Source: Patulibacter defluvii (GTDB lineage Bacteria > Actinomycetota > Thermoleophilia > Solirubrobacterales > Solirubrobacteraceae). From it: a stretch of DNA of 64,000 bases. The position numbers and the translations under genes were made by a program. The stretch's first letter is position 1; every line of letters begins with the position of its first letter. A model generated the notes under the pieces. That model was not told the origin of the DNA and ran no database searches. It was given only the letters and a program-made list of their open reading frames with translations. Positions 1 through 8,214 of the stretch are shown in pieces. Location: NCBI RefSeq assembly GCF_034096925.1, contig NZ_JAWZSQ010000002.1, positions 62,001 through 126,000 of the forward strand, written 5' to 3'.

Positions 1-950
1 GCCGCCACGCCCCAGGTCGACGCGAGCCCGAGCACGGCCAGGCCGAGCGCCAGCAGCACCAGCGAGGCGGTCGCGGTCCGGGTCGGGCCCATCCGGTCGG
101 GCAGGCCGCCGAGCAGCACCCGGGCGGCGATCACGCTGGCGGCGAAGATCGTGTAGACGCTGGCCGCGCCGGTCACGCCGCCCTCGGGCAGCCCCTCGCC
201 GCGCAGGTGCAGGACGAGGAAGGTCAGGATCACCGACTCGCCGGCGAAGGCGATCGCCGCGACCCCGGCGGGGCGGGCGACCGGCCGCAGCACGTCGCGC
301 CAGGCGCCGGGCCGCGCCCCGTGGTCGGCCTCCGGCCGCGGCGGCTCGCGCAGCGGCACGACGCAGAGCAGCGCCGCGGCCGAGAGCAGCGCGCAGGCGG
401 TCCAGACGGCCGAGAACCCGAGCTCGTGGCGGAGCGTCTCGCCGAGCGGCGGGCCGAGCGCGAGCCCGATCCAGATGCTGAGGCCGAAGATGCTGAGGAC
501 CCGCCCGCGCGCGTGCCGCAGCGCGGTGTCGACCAGCCAGGCCATCGTCCCGAGGTTGATCGCCGCGCCGCCGATCCCGTGCAGCACGCGCCCGGCGGCG
601 CCGCCGACGGCCGAGGCCGCGACCAGCAGCACCCCCATCCCGACCACGCTGATCACGGCGCCGGCGATCGTCACCCGGCGGCGGCCCCAGCGGTCGGCCA
701 GCACCCCGACCACGGGCCGCAGGACGACGGCGACGATCGGGCCGGCGCCGACCACCAGGCCGACGGTGGTGGCGCTGCCGCCCAGCTCCTCGCGCACGAA
801 CAGCGGCAGCACCGGGGTCGAGGCGCCGTTGGCCAGGCAGGAGAGCAGCGAGGCGGCGAAGACCGGCCAGAACGCCGCCCCGATCGTGGTGGCGGGCGTC
901 AGCGCCGCGGGCGACCAGCGGCGGGACGGAGAAGGGGCCGATGCGCTCAC
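1..950 (-). CDS. MFS transporter (3' end outside window)
   Basis: The reverse strand reads open from GTG at 950 to the window edge, giving 316 codons of a polytopic membrane protein. After a short polar N-terminus come hydrophobic segments with the MFS loop motif near LADRWGRRRV, and a second-half segment beginning VLHLRGEGL. The C-terminal helices are missing because the gene runs off the left edge. It resembles the MFS protein at 17305-18627 (compare VLHLRGEGLPEGG with VLHLGGRGLDQGG), so the two are paralogues. It is divergent from the PLP/FAD fusion gene, and operator-like palindromes stand 10 and 31 nt upstream of its start. Expected role is uptake or efflux of the compound handled by the surrounding enzymes; the substrate cannot be read from sequence. 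Confidence 0.85.
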   Translation of the reverse strand, partial: MSASAPSPSRRWSPAALTPATTIGAAFWPVFAASLLSCLANGASTPVLPLFVREELGGSATTVGLVVGAGPIVAVVLRPVVGVLADRWGRRRVTIAGAVISVVGMGVLLVAASAVGGAAGRVLHGIGGAAINLGTMAWLVDTALRHARGRVLSIFGLSIWIGLALGPPLGETLRHELGFSAVWTACALLSAAALLCVVPLREPPRPEADHGARPGAWRDVLRPVARPAGVAAIAFAGESVILTFLVLHLRGEGLPEGGVTGAASVYTIFAASVIAARVLLGGLPDRMGPTRTATASLVLLALGLAVLGLASTWGVA

Positions 951-955
951 CTGAA

Positions 956-1080
956 ACGGATACAATCACAACGTGTCTGCATCCAACCACCGGAAGGGCC
1001 TCGATTCGCCCCCGGACGGACCGGGTGTGCGGGTCCCGATCTCCAAAGGTTGTATCCAAAGTGGTAGAGTTCGGATCCGA
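956..1080. promoter_or_regulatory. Divergent promoter region with two operator pairs
   Basis: Four copies of a TTGGATCCAA-like 10-mer lie between the divergent MFS and fusion genes: ACGGATACAA (956-965), CTGCATCCAA (977-986), TTGTATCCAA (1050-1059) and TCGGATCCGA (1071-1080). Centres are 960/981 and 1054/1075, which is 21 bp within each pair. A possible -10 box TAGAGT (1065-1070) lies between the second pair. One pair appears to serve each gene. The same architecture recurs at 6751-6856, 10616-10646 and 20145-20175. Confidence 0.7.
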
Positions 1081-1171
1081 TGAGCGCTCCGTCGCGACGA
1101 CATAGGCCTCGTCAGGGCCACGGCCGCCGTGGGCGGCCCGTCGGCCCGGCGCGTGACGGCGGGAGCCCGCG

Positions 1172-3613
1172 GTGAGCGACGCCGTGCCTCCCGCGGAGCT
1201 GCCGCCGATCGACGTCGCGGCCGAGCGCCGCCGCACGCCCGGCGCGGCCCACGGGCACCACCTGAACGCCGCCGGCGCCGCGCTCGCCTCCGAGGCGGTG
1301 CTCGACACCGTCATCCGCCACCTGCGGCTGGAGGCGCGGATGGGCGGCTACGAGGCGGCCGCCGCGGTCCGCCCGCGGATCGAGGGCGTCTACGCGCAGG
1401 CGGCGGCGCTGCTCAACGCGCGCGCAGAGGACATCGCCCAGGTCGAGAGCGCCACCGTCGCCTGGCAGCGGGCGATCGACGCCCTCCACCTGGCCCCCGG
1501 CGACCGGGTGCTGGTCGGCCGGTCGAGCTACGTCAGCTCGGCCCTCAACCTGCTCGAGCTGGAGCGGGTGCGGGGGATCGAGATCGAGATCGTCCCCTCC
1601 GACGACGGCGGCCGGATCGACCTCGAGCGGCTCGAGGCCGCCCTCCGCCGGCCGGCGGCGCTGGTGACCGTCTCGCACGTGCCGACCTCGTCCGGGCTGG
1701 TCGAGCCGGTCGCCGAGGTCGGCCTGCTGGCCCGCGCGGCCGGCGTGCCCTACCTGCTGGACGCGACCCAGTCGGTCGGCCAGCTGCCGGTCGACGTCGA
1801 GCGGATCGCCTGCGACCTGCTCTTCACCACCGGGCGCAAGTTCCTCCGCGGGCCCCGCGGCACCGGGCTGCTGTACGTCGCCCCCGGCATCCGCGACCGG
1901 CTGCGGCCGCCGGCGCCCGACGTCCGCGGCGCGGTCTGGACGGCCGAGCGCGCCTTCGACCTCCACCCGACCGCCTGGCGGTTCGAGACCTGGGAGGCGT
2001 CGCACGCCCTGCGGCTGGGGATGGGCGTCGCGCTGGCCGAGGCGCTGGCGCTCGGCGTGCCCGCGGTCAGCGCCCACATCGAGCGGCTGGGCCGGCTGCT
2101 GCGCGAGCGGCTGGCCGAGATCCCGCGCGTGCGGGTGGTCGATCCGCCGGCCGCCGGGGGCGGGATCGTGACCTTCGTCCGCGACGGCGAGGATCCGCGC
2201 GTCACCCAGTCGCGCCTGCAGGAGCGGGGGCTGCGGGTGGTCGTGGTGCCGGCGTCGCACGGGCAGTGGGACCTGGGCCACCGCGGCGTCGAGGCGGTCG
2301 TGCGGGCGTCGTTCCACGTCTACAACGACGTCGACGACATCGACGCGCTGGAGGAGGCCCTGCGGGGCGGGGCGCCGGTCGCCGCCGGCCGCCGGGTCGT
2401 CGCGACGCCGGTCGGCCCCGACGGGATGGCTCAGCGGGCCGCCGCGCCCGACGACGAGAACGAGGCGCCGCGCCACGCCTGGGCGCTGCGGACGCCGCGC
2501 CACGCCGAGGTGGTGGTCGTCGGCGACGGGGTCCACGGGGCCGCGACCGCCCTCCAGCTGGCCCGCCGCGGGGTCGACGTCGTCAGCCTCGAGCGGTTCC
2601 GGCCCGGTCACCAGGAGGGCTCGTCGCACGGCCGCACGCGGATGATCCGCCGCGCCTACCCGGCGCCGGTCTGGGACGGCTTCGTCGACCGCGCCTACGC
2701 CGCCTGGAGCGCGCTGCAGGCCGACGCCGACGTGCCGCTGGTGAATGTCTTCGGGGGCCTCTACGCGCGGCCCTCGTCGCTCGGCGGCGCGCTCCGCGGC
2801 CCCGGCTGCGAGCCGGTCGACGTCGAGCAGGCGGCCGCCCGCTTCCCCGGCCTGCGGCTGGAGCCCGGCTTCGACGTGATCCACGATCCGGCCGCGGGCG
2901 TGATCGACGCCGCCGCGGCGATGCGGACCCTGCGCGGTGCGGGCGACCGCGCCGGGGTCGAGCGGCGCGAGGCCGCCCCGGTCCTCGACTGGGAGGCCGA
3001 CGGCGAGGGCTTCGTGCTCCACACGCCGGCCGGGCGCGTGCTCGCCGACCGCGTCGTCTTCTGCGCCGGCCCCTGGACCGGCCGGCTGCTGCCCGAGTTC
3101 GCGGCGCTGCTGCGGGTGATCCGGATCGTGACGATCAACGTCGCCGCGACCGACCCGGCGCGGACCGCGCCGCCGCAGCTCGGCCTCTTCTCGGTCGACG
3201 TGCCCGACGTCGGGCTGCTGTTCGGCCTGCCGGCGTTCGACGGCGACGGCCTCAAGGTCGGCCTCGACGAGGGACCGGACGACGACCTCGACGCGCCCCG
3301 CCGGCCGGTGACGCCGGCCGAGGTCGAGCGGCTGCACGCGCTCGCCCGGCGGTTCGTCCCGGGGGCCGACGGCGGGGTCGTCGACGCGATCGCCTGCCGC
3401 TACACGATGGCCCCGCGCAACCGGTTCGCGATCGGGCCGGTGCCCGAGCGGCCGGGCGTCTTCGTCGGCGCCGCCTGCTCCGGCCACGCGTTCAAGTTCG
3501 GCCCGGCGGTCGGCGAGGCGCTGGCCGACCTCGTGACCGGCGTCCCCCGGCCCGACGTCGCCTTCCTCGACCCGTCGGCGATGCTCGCCGGCGAGGTCGT
3601 CGCCGCCGACTGA
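1172..3613 (+). CDS. Fusion of class V aminotransferase-like PLP enzyme and sarcosine-oxidase-like FAD oxidase
   Basis: The 813-aa protein has two enzyme halves. Residues about 20-410 form a fold-type I class V aminotransferase/cysteine-desulfurase-like domain with Asp197 (LLDATQS, contacts the PLP ring nitrogen in the family) and Lys223 in TTGRKFLRG as Schiff-base lysine. Residues about 445-813 form a D-amino-acid-oxidase/monomeric sarcosine oxidase-like domain with the dinucleotide motif G451-x-G-x-x-G456 and a C-terminal ACSGHAFKFGP segment. Cys742 (AIACRYTMAP) aligns by position with the covalent FAD cysteine of monomeric sarcosine oxidase. GTG 1172 is chosen because GGGAG lies 6 nt upstream. 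The gene has its own operator pair. The substrate is unknown; an amine or amino acid whose C-N or C-S bond is first cleaved or transaminated and then oxidised would fit. Confidence 0.85.
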   Translation: MSDAVPPAELPPIDVAAERRRTPGAAHGHHLNAAGAALASEAVLDTVIRHLRLEARMGGYEAAAAVRPRIEGVYAQAAALLNARAEDIAQVESATVAWQRAIDALHLAPGDRVLVGRSSYVSSALNLLELERVRGIEIEIVPSDDGGRIDLERLEAALRRPAALVTVSHVPTSSGLVEPVAEVGLLARAAGVPYLLDATQSVGQLPVDVERIACDLLFTTGRKFLRGPRGTGLLYVAPGIRDRLRPPAPDVRGAVWTAERAFDLHPTAWRFETWEASHALRLGMGVALAEALALGVPAVSAHIERLGRLLRERLAEIPRVRVVDPPAAGGGIVTFVRDGEDPRVTQSRLQERGLRVVVVPASHGQWDLGHRGVEAVVRASFHVYNDVDDIDALEEALRGGAPVAAGRRVVATPVGPDGMAQRAAAPDDENEAPRHAWALRTPRHAEVVVVGDGVHGAATALQLARRGVDVVSLERFRPGHQEGSSHGRTRMIRRAYPAPVWDGFVDRAYAAWSALQADADVPLVNVFGGLYARPSSLGGALRGPGCEPVDVEQAAARFPGLRLEPGFDVIHDPAAGVIDAAAAMRTLRGAGDRAGVERREAAPVLDWEADGEGFVLHTPAGRVLADRVVFCAGPWTGRLLPEFAALLRVIRIVTINVAATDPARTAPPQLGLFSVDVPDVGLLFGLPAFDGDGLKVGLDEGPDDDLDAPRRPVTPAEVERLHALARRFVPGADGGVVDAIACRYTMAPRNRFAIGPVPERPGVFVGAACSGHAFKFGPAVGEALADLVTGVPRPDVAFLDPSAMLAGEVVAAD

Positions 3614-3643
3614 GAACGTCGCACGGCGGTCCGTCCCGGCCCG

Positions 3644-3687
3644 CCGTGTCACGGACGCCCCCGCCCGCGGCGGCGTTCGTGACACGG
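3644..3687. terminator. Hairpin terminator between convergent genes
   Basis: A 16-bp inverted repeat (3644-3659 with 3672-3687, one G-T wobble, 12-nt loop) lies between the convergent ends of the fusion gene and the amidase gene. No T-tract follows, as is common in very GC-rich actinobacteria. It could act in both directions. Confidence 0.6.
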
Positions 3688-3751
3688 CCGCGGCAGCGGC
3701 CGGGGGTGAGTGACGTTCGCCCCTCCCCGGCCGCGCCGCCCCGCCACCGTC

Positions 3752-5179
3752 CTACAGCGGCGGCCGCCGCGCGCCCCAGCCGGTCGCGGTCTCGAGGCCG
3801 GCGGCCAGGTCGAGCAGCTCGCGGTCGCCGCGGTGGCGGCCGATCAGCTGCAGGCCGACCGGCAGGCCGTCGGCCGAGAAGCCGCCCGGCACCGACGCCG
3901 CCGGGTGGGCGGTGACCGTCACGCGGCAGGCCAGCCGCTGCCACAGGAAGTAGCGGTCGAAGGCCACGCCGGCAACCTCGCGCGGCCAGGTCTCGTCGGC
4001 GGGCAGCGCGATCAGCGGCGTCGTCGGCAGGGCGATCACGTCGTGGTCGGCCAGCACCCGCTCGGTGCGGCGGAACAGCTCGGTCCGCAGCCGCAGGCCG
4101 TGGACGATCCGCTCGGCGGACAGCGCCCGGCCCTCCTCGACGTTGCGGACCAGGTCGTCCGGCATCGTGTCGCGGTGGGCGGCCACGTCCTCGCCGCAGG
4201 AGTCGAGGAAGCCGAGCATCTCGACGATCTGCCAGCACTCGTCGGCCCCGTCCCAGAAGCCGTCGTCGAGCTCGCTGACGATCGCGCCGTGCGACTCCAG
4301 CGTCGCCCGCGCGGCGTCCAGCACCCGCAGCACCTCGCCGTCGACCGGCAGCCCGCCGCCCGTCCGCGACCAGGCGATCCGCAACCCCTCCAGCGAGCGC
4401 GGCGTCACGTCGGCCAGCGCGGCCGGATCCTCGGCCAGCGACAGCGGCGCGCGCGGGTCGGGGCCGGAGATCGCCGACAGCAGCAGGCCGGCGTCGGCGG
4501 CGTCGCGGGCGATCGGCCCCAGCACCCCGTGCGGCGCCCAGCCGTCGCCGCGGCGGCCGGTCGGCACCCGTCCCGGCGTCGGCCGCAGCCCGACCAGGTT
4601 GCCGAACGCCGCCGGGTAGCGGATGCTGCCGCCCGAGTCGGAGCCGTCGGCGAAGGGCAGCATCCCGGCGGCCACCGCCGCGCCCGCCCCGCCGGAGCTG
4701 CCGCCGGCGTTCTTGGTCAGGTCCCAGGGGTTGCGGGTGGGCCCGAAGAGCGGGTTGAAGGTGACCGTGCCGAGGCCGTAGGCGGGCGTGTTCGTCTTGC
4801 CGATGATCAGCGCCCCGGCGGCGCGCAGCTTCTCGGCCAGGACGCTGTCGTGGGCGGCCGGCGGGGCGTCGGCGAAGGCCCGCACGCCCTGGGTGGTCCG
4901 CAGGCCGGCGACGTCCATCAGGTCCTTGACCGCGATCGGCAGGCCGTGGATCGGCCCCAGCGCGTCGCCGCGGGCGACGGCCGCGTCGGCGTCGGCGGCC
5001 ATCGCCAGCGCCTGCGCGCGGGGGACCCGGGTGGTGATGGCGTTGACCTGCCCGTCGATCGCGTCGATCCGGTCGAGGAAGGCGGTCATCACCTCGACCG
5101 CGGAGACGCGCCGCTCGCGGATCGCGGCGGCCAGGTCGCGCGCGCTCCACCAGTGCAGCGGCAGGTCGGACGGGCTCAT
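3752..5179 (-). CDS. Amidase signature family hydrolase
   Basis: This 475-aa protein has the full amidase-signature layout: catalytic Lys85 in IAVKDLMD, the Gly/Ser-rich stretch GGSSGGAG with cis-Ser161, and nucleophile Ser185 in GSDSGGSIR. The family hydrolyses carboxamides to acid plus ammonia or amine in the cytoplasm. No GatC or GatB gene is nearby, so a tRNA amidotransferase role is unlikely. The start ATG at 5179 overlaps the stop of the upstream GMC oxidoreductase by 4 bp, so the two are translationally coupled and under the paired operators at 6751-6781. A catabolic amidase acting on an amide in the same pathway is the most likely role; the substrate is not predictable. Confidence 0.9.
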   Translation of the reverse strand: MSPSDLPLHWWSARDLAAAIRERRVSAVEVMTAFLDRIDAIDGQVNAITTRVPRAQALAMAADADAAVARGDALGPIHGLPIAVKDLMDVAGLRTTQGVRAFADAPPAAHDSVLAEKLRAAGALIIGKTNTPAYGLGTVTFNPLFGPTRNPWDLTKNAGGSSGGAGAAVAAGMLPFADGSDSGGSIRYPAAFGNLVGLRPTPGRVPTGRRGDGWAPHGVLGPIARDAADAGLLLSAISGPDPRAPLSLAEDPAALADVTPRSLEGLRIAWSRTGGGLPVDGEVLRVLDAARATLESHGAIVSELDDGFWDGADECWQIVEMLGFLDSCGEDVAAHRDTMPDDLVRNVEEGRALSAERIVHGLRLRTELFRRTERVLADHDVIALPTTPLIALPADETWPREVAGVAFDRYFLWQRLACRVTVTAHPAASVPGGFSADGLPVGLQLIGRHRGDRELLDLAAGLETATGWGARRPPL

Positions 5180-6744
5180 CGGGACTCCTTCTCTCGGGTC
5201 GGACGGGGCGCGCGCTCGGCGATCAGCAGCTCGGCGATCCGCTCGCCCATCACCGTGGCGGGCATCGCGGTCGTGGCGCGCGGGACCTCGGGGATCAGCG
5301 CGCAGTCGGCCACCAGGCAGTGGCGGACGCCGTGGACGTGGCCGTCGGGGCCGACCACCGCGGCCGGATCGGTGGCCGGGCCCAGCCGGCAGCTGCCGAC
5401 CGGGTGCCAGTAGCTGTCGACGTGGGCGCGCAGGTAGGCCCGCAGCTCGGCCGGGTCGGTCAGGCCGGCGGGGCCGGGCGCGACCTCGCGGCCCAGCACC
5501 CGGGCCAGCGCGGGCAGCGCGGCGATCTCGCGCAGCAGCGCCGCGCCCTCGACCAGGACCCGCAGGTCGTGGCCCTCGGGATCGCCGTAGAAGCCGTGGT
5601 CGACCAGCGGCAGCCGCTCGGGGTCGCGGCTGCGCAGCCGGACCGTCCCCCGCGATCGCGGCCGCAGGGCCCCGACGCCGGCGTGCCACGTGCGGCGGCC
5701 GTCGCCGGACAGGTGGGTCGGGCTGTAGGGCAGCAGGTGCAGGTCGAAGAGGTCGGGGTCGTGCGACGAGCGGGCCTTGGCCATCGTCTGCTCGTCCGGC
5801 GTCCAGGGCCCCGCGGCCGCCATCGCTCGGTCGATCTCCTCGCTGCCCTCCCACGAGAGCAGCAGGAACGGCTGGTCGTGGAGGTTGGCGCCGACGCCCG
5901 GCCGGTCCTCGACCAGCGGGATCTCCAGCTCGGCGAGCGCGGCGGCGGGACCGATCCCCGAGCGCAGCAGCACGGCCGGGCTGCCGAACGCGCCGCCGCA
6001 GAGCACCACCCGCTGGGCCCGCAGCTCGTGCGCGGCGCCCGCGTGGTCGACGACGACGCCGACCGCGACGCCACGCTCGACCAGCACCCGGTCGACGTTG
6101 GCGTCGCCGACGATCGTCAGCCGCGGGTCGTCGCGCAGCGGGTCGAGGTAGGCGAACGCGTTGTTGAACCGGACCCCGTCGGCGGTGACGTTGACCGACT
6201 CGGGCGCGAACCCGACCGTCTCGTCGAGGTCGTTGAGGTCGTTCAGCGGCGGCAATCCGACCGCCGCGCCGGCGTCGTGCCAGAGCGCCTGCCACGGGGT
6301 CAGCTCGTCGTGGCGGTAGGTCCGCACCGCCAGCCGCTCGCTGGCGCGGCGGAAGAGCGGCAGCAGGTCGTCGGCGCCCCAGCCCGGGTTGCCGGCGGCC
6401 GCCCAGCCGTCGTAGTCCGCGCGGTGGCCCCAGGTCTGGACGGCGCCGTTGTGGGTCGAGCAGCCGCCCAGCACCCGCGAGCGCTCGAACCGCAGCCGCT
6501 GGTCGGGGTAGGTGTCGCCGGAGTCGTAGCCCCAGTCGTGGGAGTGGCCCAGGCGGGCGGCGTCGAGCAGGTCGGCCGGCCAGCGCGGGTCGCCGTGCGG
6601 GCCCAGGTCGGGTCCGGCCTCGAGCACCACCACCTCGATCCCGGCCTCGACCAGCCGCGCCGCGACCGCGGCGCCCGCCGTCCCGCCGCCGACCACGACG
6701 ACGTCGGTCTCGGCGGGCGGCGTGGGAGCGTGCGGGTCCGCCAT
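5176..6744 (-). CDS. GMC-family FAD oxidoreductase
   Basis: The 522-aa protein carries an N-terminal FAD-binding motif (VVVVGGGTAGAAVAARL, residues about 15-31, followed by LEAGP), the GMC segment around RVLGGCSTHNGAV, and the C-terminal signature with the catalytic His in SYWHPVGSCRLG and the final block ATTAMPATVMGERIAELL. GMC enzymes oxidise primary or secondary alcohols (choline dehydrogenase, PEG dehydrogenase and others). It has no signal peptide. It is the first gene of a two-gene operon with the amidase. ATG 6744 is 6 nt from the nearest operator palindrome, whose complement contains the -10-like TAGGAT, so regulator binding should block transcription. Confidence 0.9.
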   Translation of the reverse strand: MADPHAPTPPAETDVVVVGGGTAGAAVAARLVEAGIEVVVLEAGPDLGPHGDPRWPADLLDAARLGHSHDWGYDSGDTYPDQRLRFERSRVLGGCSTHNGAVQTWGHRADYDGWAAAGNPGWGADDLLPLFRRASERLAVRTYRHDELTPWQALWHDAGAAVGLPPLNDLNDLDETVGFAPESVNVTADGVRFNNAFAYLDPLRDDPRLTIVGDANVDRVLVERGVAVGVVVDHAGAAHELRAQRVVLCGGAFGSPAVLLRSGIGPAAALAELEIPLVEDRPGVGANLHDQPFLLLSWEGSEEIDRAMAAAGPWTPDEQTMAKARSSHDPDLFDLHLLPYSPTHLSGDGRRTWHAGVGALRPRSRGTVRLRSRDPERLPLVDHGFYGDPEGHDLRVLVEGAALLREIAALPALARVLGREVAPGPAGLTDPAELRAYLRAHVDSYWHPVGSCRLGPATDPAAVVGPDGHVHGVRHCLVADCALIPEVPRATTAMPATVMGERIAELLIAERAPRPTREKESR

Positions 6745-6750
6745 CAGGGA

Positions 6751-6856
6751 TTGGATCCTAGCATCGACAGATTGGATGCACTCTCCGGTGGGCCGGTTGG
6801 ACGCCGGGCGCCGACTGTGGCAAGATTGGATCCATCAAGCGGTTGATCGGATCCAC
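6751..6856. promoter_or_regulatory. Divergent promoter region with two 21-bp-spaced operator pairs
   Basis: Palindromes TTGGATCCTA (6751-6760) and TTGGATGCAC (6772-6781) stand before the leftward GMC-amidase operon. TTGGATCCAT (6826-6835) and TCGGATCCAC (6847-6856) stand before the rightward Rieske operon. Centre spacing is 21 bp in both pairs. The left site contains TAGGAT on the minus strand, a plausible -10 for the GMC gene. Confidence 0.75.
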
Positions 6857-6887
6857 GGTCGCCGGAACCCCCGTGGAGAGGACCCTC

Positions 6888-8213
6888 GTGCTGAAGCAGG
6901 CCGACAACGAGAAGCTCACCCAGACCGGGCCGGACACCCCGCTCGGCGGGCTGATGCGCGCCTACTGGCAGCCGGCCGCCCTCGTCTCGGAGATGCCGGA
7001 GGAGCGGCCGGTGAAGGCGGTCCGGCTGATGGGGGAGGACCTGGTGCTCTTCCGTCGCGACAGCGGCGGCTGGGGGCTGATCAGCCGCTGGTGCGCCCAC
7101 CGCGGCGTCGACCTCTCGTACGGTCGGCTCGAGGACGGCGGGCTGCGCTGCCTGTACCACGGCTGGCTCTACGGTCCCGACGGTCGCTGCATGGCCCAGC
7201 CGGCCGAGCCCGAGCACTCCCGCTTCGCGCAGAAGATCCGGATCTCCAGCTACCCGTGCGAGGAGCGCAACGGGATCGTCTTCGCCTACCTCGGCGCCGG
7301 CGACCCGCCGCCGTTCCCCGACTACGACTGCTTCAAGGCGCCCGACGAGTACACCTTCGCCTTCAAGGGCCTCTGGGAGTGCAACTGGCTGCAGGGCGTC
7401 GAGGGCGGGATCGACCCGTCGCACGTCTCGTTCCTGCACCGGTTCGTCGACGAGGACCCGCGCGACACCTACGGCCAGCAGTTCGCCGAGGAGGTCGAGG
7501 GCACCGGCCAGAAGCTCTCGAAGCTGGTCGGCGACGCCTACCGCCCCGACATCGAGGTCGAGCGCGTCGACCACGGCCTGCGGGTCTTCGCGATCCGCCA
7601 GCTGACCGAGCAGATGAAGCACGTCCGGATCACGAACCTGATGTTCCCCAACGCGTTCGTGGTGCCGTTCGGCAACGGCAAGGTCTTCACCCAGTGGCAC
7701 GTCCCCGTCGACGACCACTCGCACTACTGGTACATGATCTTCTACGACTTCGAGGAGAAGACCGACAAGGAGACGCTGCTCGCCCAGCGGCTGAAGGAGG
7801 TCACGCTCCCCGACTACCGGCCGGTCCGCAACCGGGCCAACGACTGGGGCTTCGACGCGACCGAGCAGCGCGACGTCACCTACACCGGGATGGGGCTCGA
7901 CATCAACGTCCACGACCAGTGGGCGGTCGAGAGCATGGGGCCGATCCAGGACCGGACCCAGGAGCGGCTGGGCGTCTCCGACCGCGCGGTGACCGCCAAC
8001 CGCCGGCTGCTGCTGCGGGCGCTGGAGGACTTCGAGGCCGGCAAGCCGACGCCCGGCCGGGCGGCCGACGACGAGGCGGCGCGGGCGCTGGTCGGGCCGC
8101 GCGCGGTCGACACGATCGCCCCCACCGAGGGCTGGCAGGACCACTGGCAGCAGCGCGAGGCCGAGCGCCGCGAGCGGTCGCCGTGGGCCGGGCGCACCGA
8201 GCGGGTGAGCTGA
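6888..8213 (+). CDS. Rieske non-heme iron oxygenase, phthalate-dioxygenase-like oxygenase subunit
   Basis: GTG 6888 gives a 441-aa protein starting MLKQADNEKL, the usual start of phthalate 4,5-dioxygenase-type subunits, with GGAGAGG 6 nt upstream. A longer TTG start at 6843 would lie inside the operator and is rejected. The Rieske [2Fe-2S] ligands are Cys69-x-His71 and Cys88-x2-His91. The catalytic iron site is indicated by GGIDPSHVSFLH (Asp176, His179, His184). Such single-subunit-type oxygenases hydroxylate aromatic rings or oxidatively dealkylate N- and O-alkyl groups and need a reductase. None is encoded in the window, so electrons must come from elsewhere. The gene is cotranscribed with the GS-like ligase one base downstream, an arrangement reminiscent of aniline dioxygenase clusters. 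Confidence 0.92.
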   Translation: MLKQADNEKLTQTGPDTPLGGLMRAYWQPAALVSEMPEERPVKAVRLMGEDLVLFRRDSGGWGLISRWCAHRGVDLSYGRLEDGGLRCLYHGWLYGPDGRCMAQPAEPEHSRFAQKIRISSYPCEERNGIVFAYLGAGDPPPFPDYDCFKAPDEYTFAFKGLWECNWLQGVEGGIDPSHVSFLHRFVDEDPRDTYGQQFAEEVEGTGQKLSKLVGDAYRPDIEVERVDHGLRVFAIRQLTEQMKHVRITNLMFPNAFVVPFGNGKVFTQWHVPVDDHSHYWYMIFYDFEEKTDKETLLAQRLKEVTLPDYRPVRNRANDWGFDATEQRDVTYTGMGLDINVHDQWAVESMGPIQDRTQERLGVSDRAVTANRRLLLRALEDFEAGKPTPGRAADDEAARALVGPRAVDTIAPTEGWQDHWQQREAERRERSPWAGRTERVS

Positions 8214-8214
8214 C

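Noticed and set aside
1112..3685. Long antisense reading frame of 857 codons opposite the PLP/FAD fusion, and similar long antisense frames throughout
   Set aside because: Arg/Ala/Pro/Gly-rich low-complexity translations without domain motifs, arising from GC-rich codon usage on the opposite strand; the sense frames carry clear catalytic motifs.
6843..6887. Upstream TTG start for the Rieske oxygenase
   Set aside because: It lies inside the operator pair, and the GTG at 6888 has a good ribosome site and gives the normal family N-terminus.
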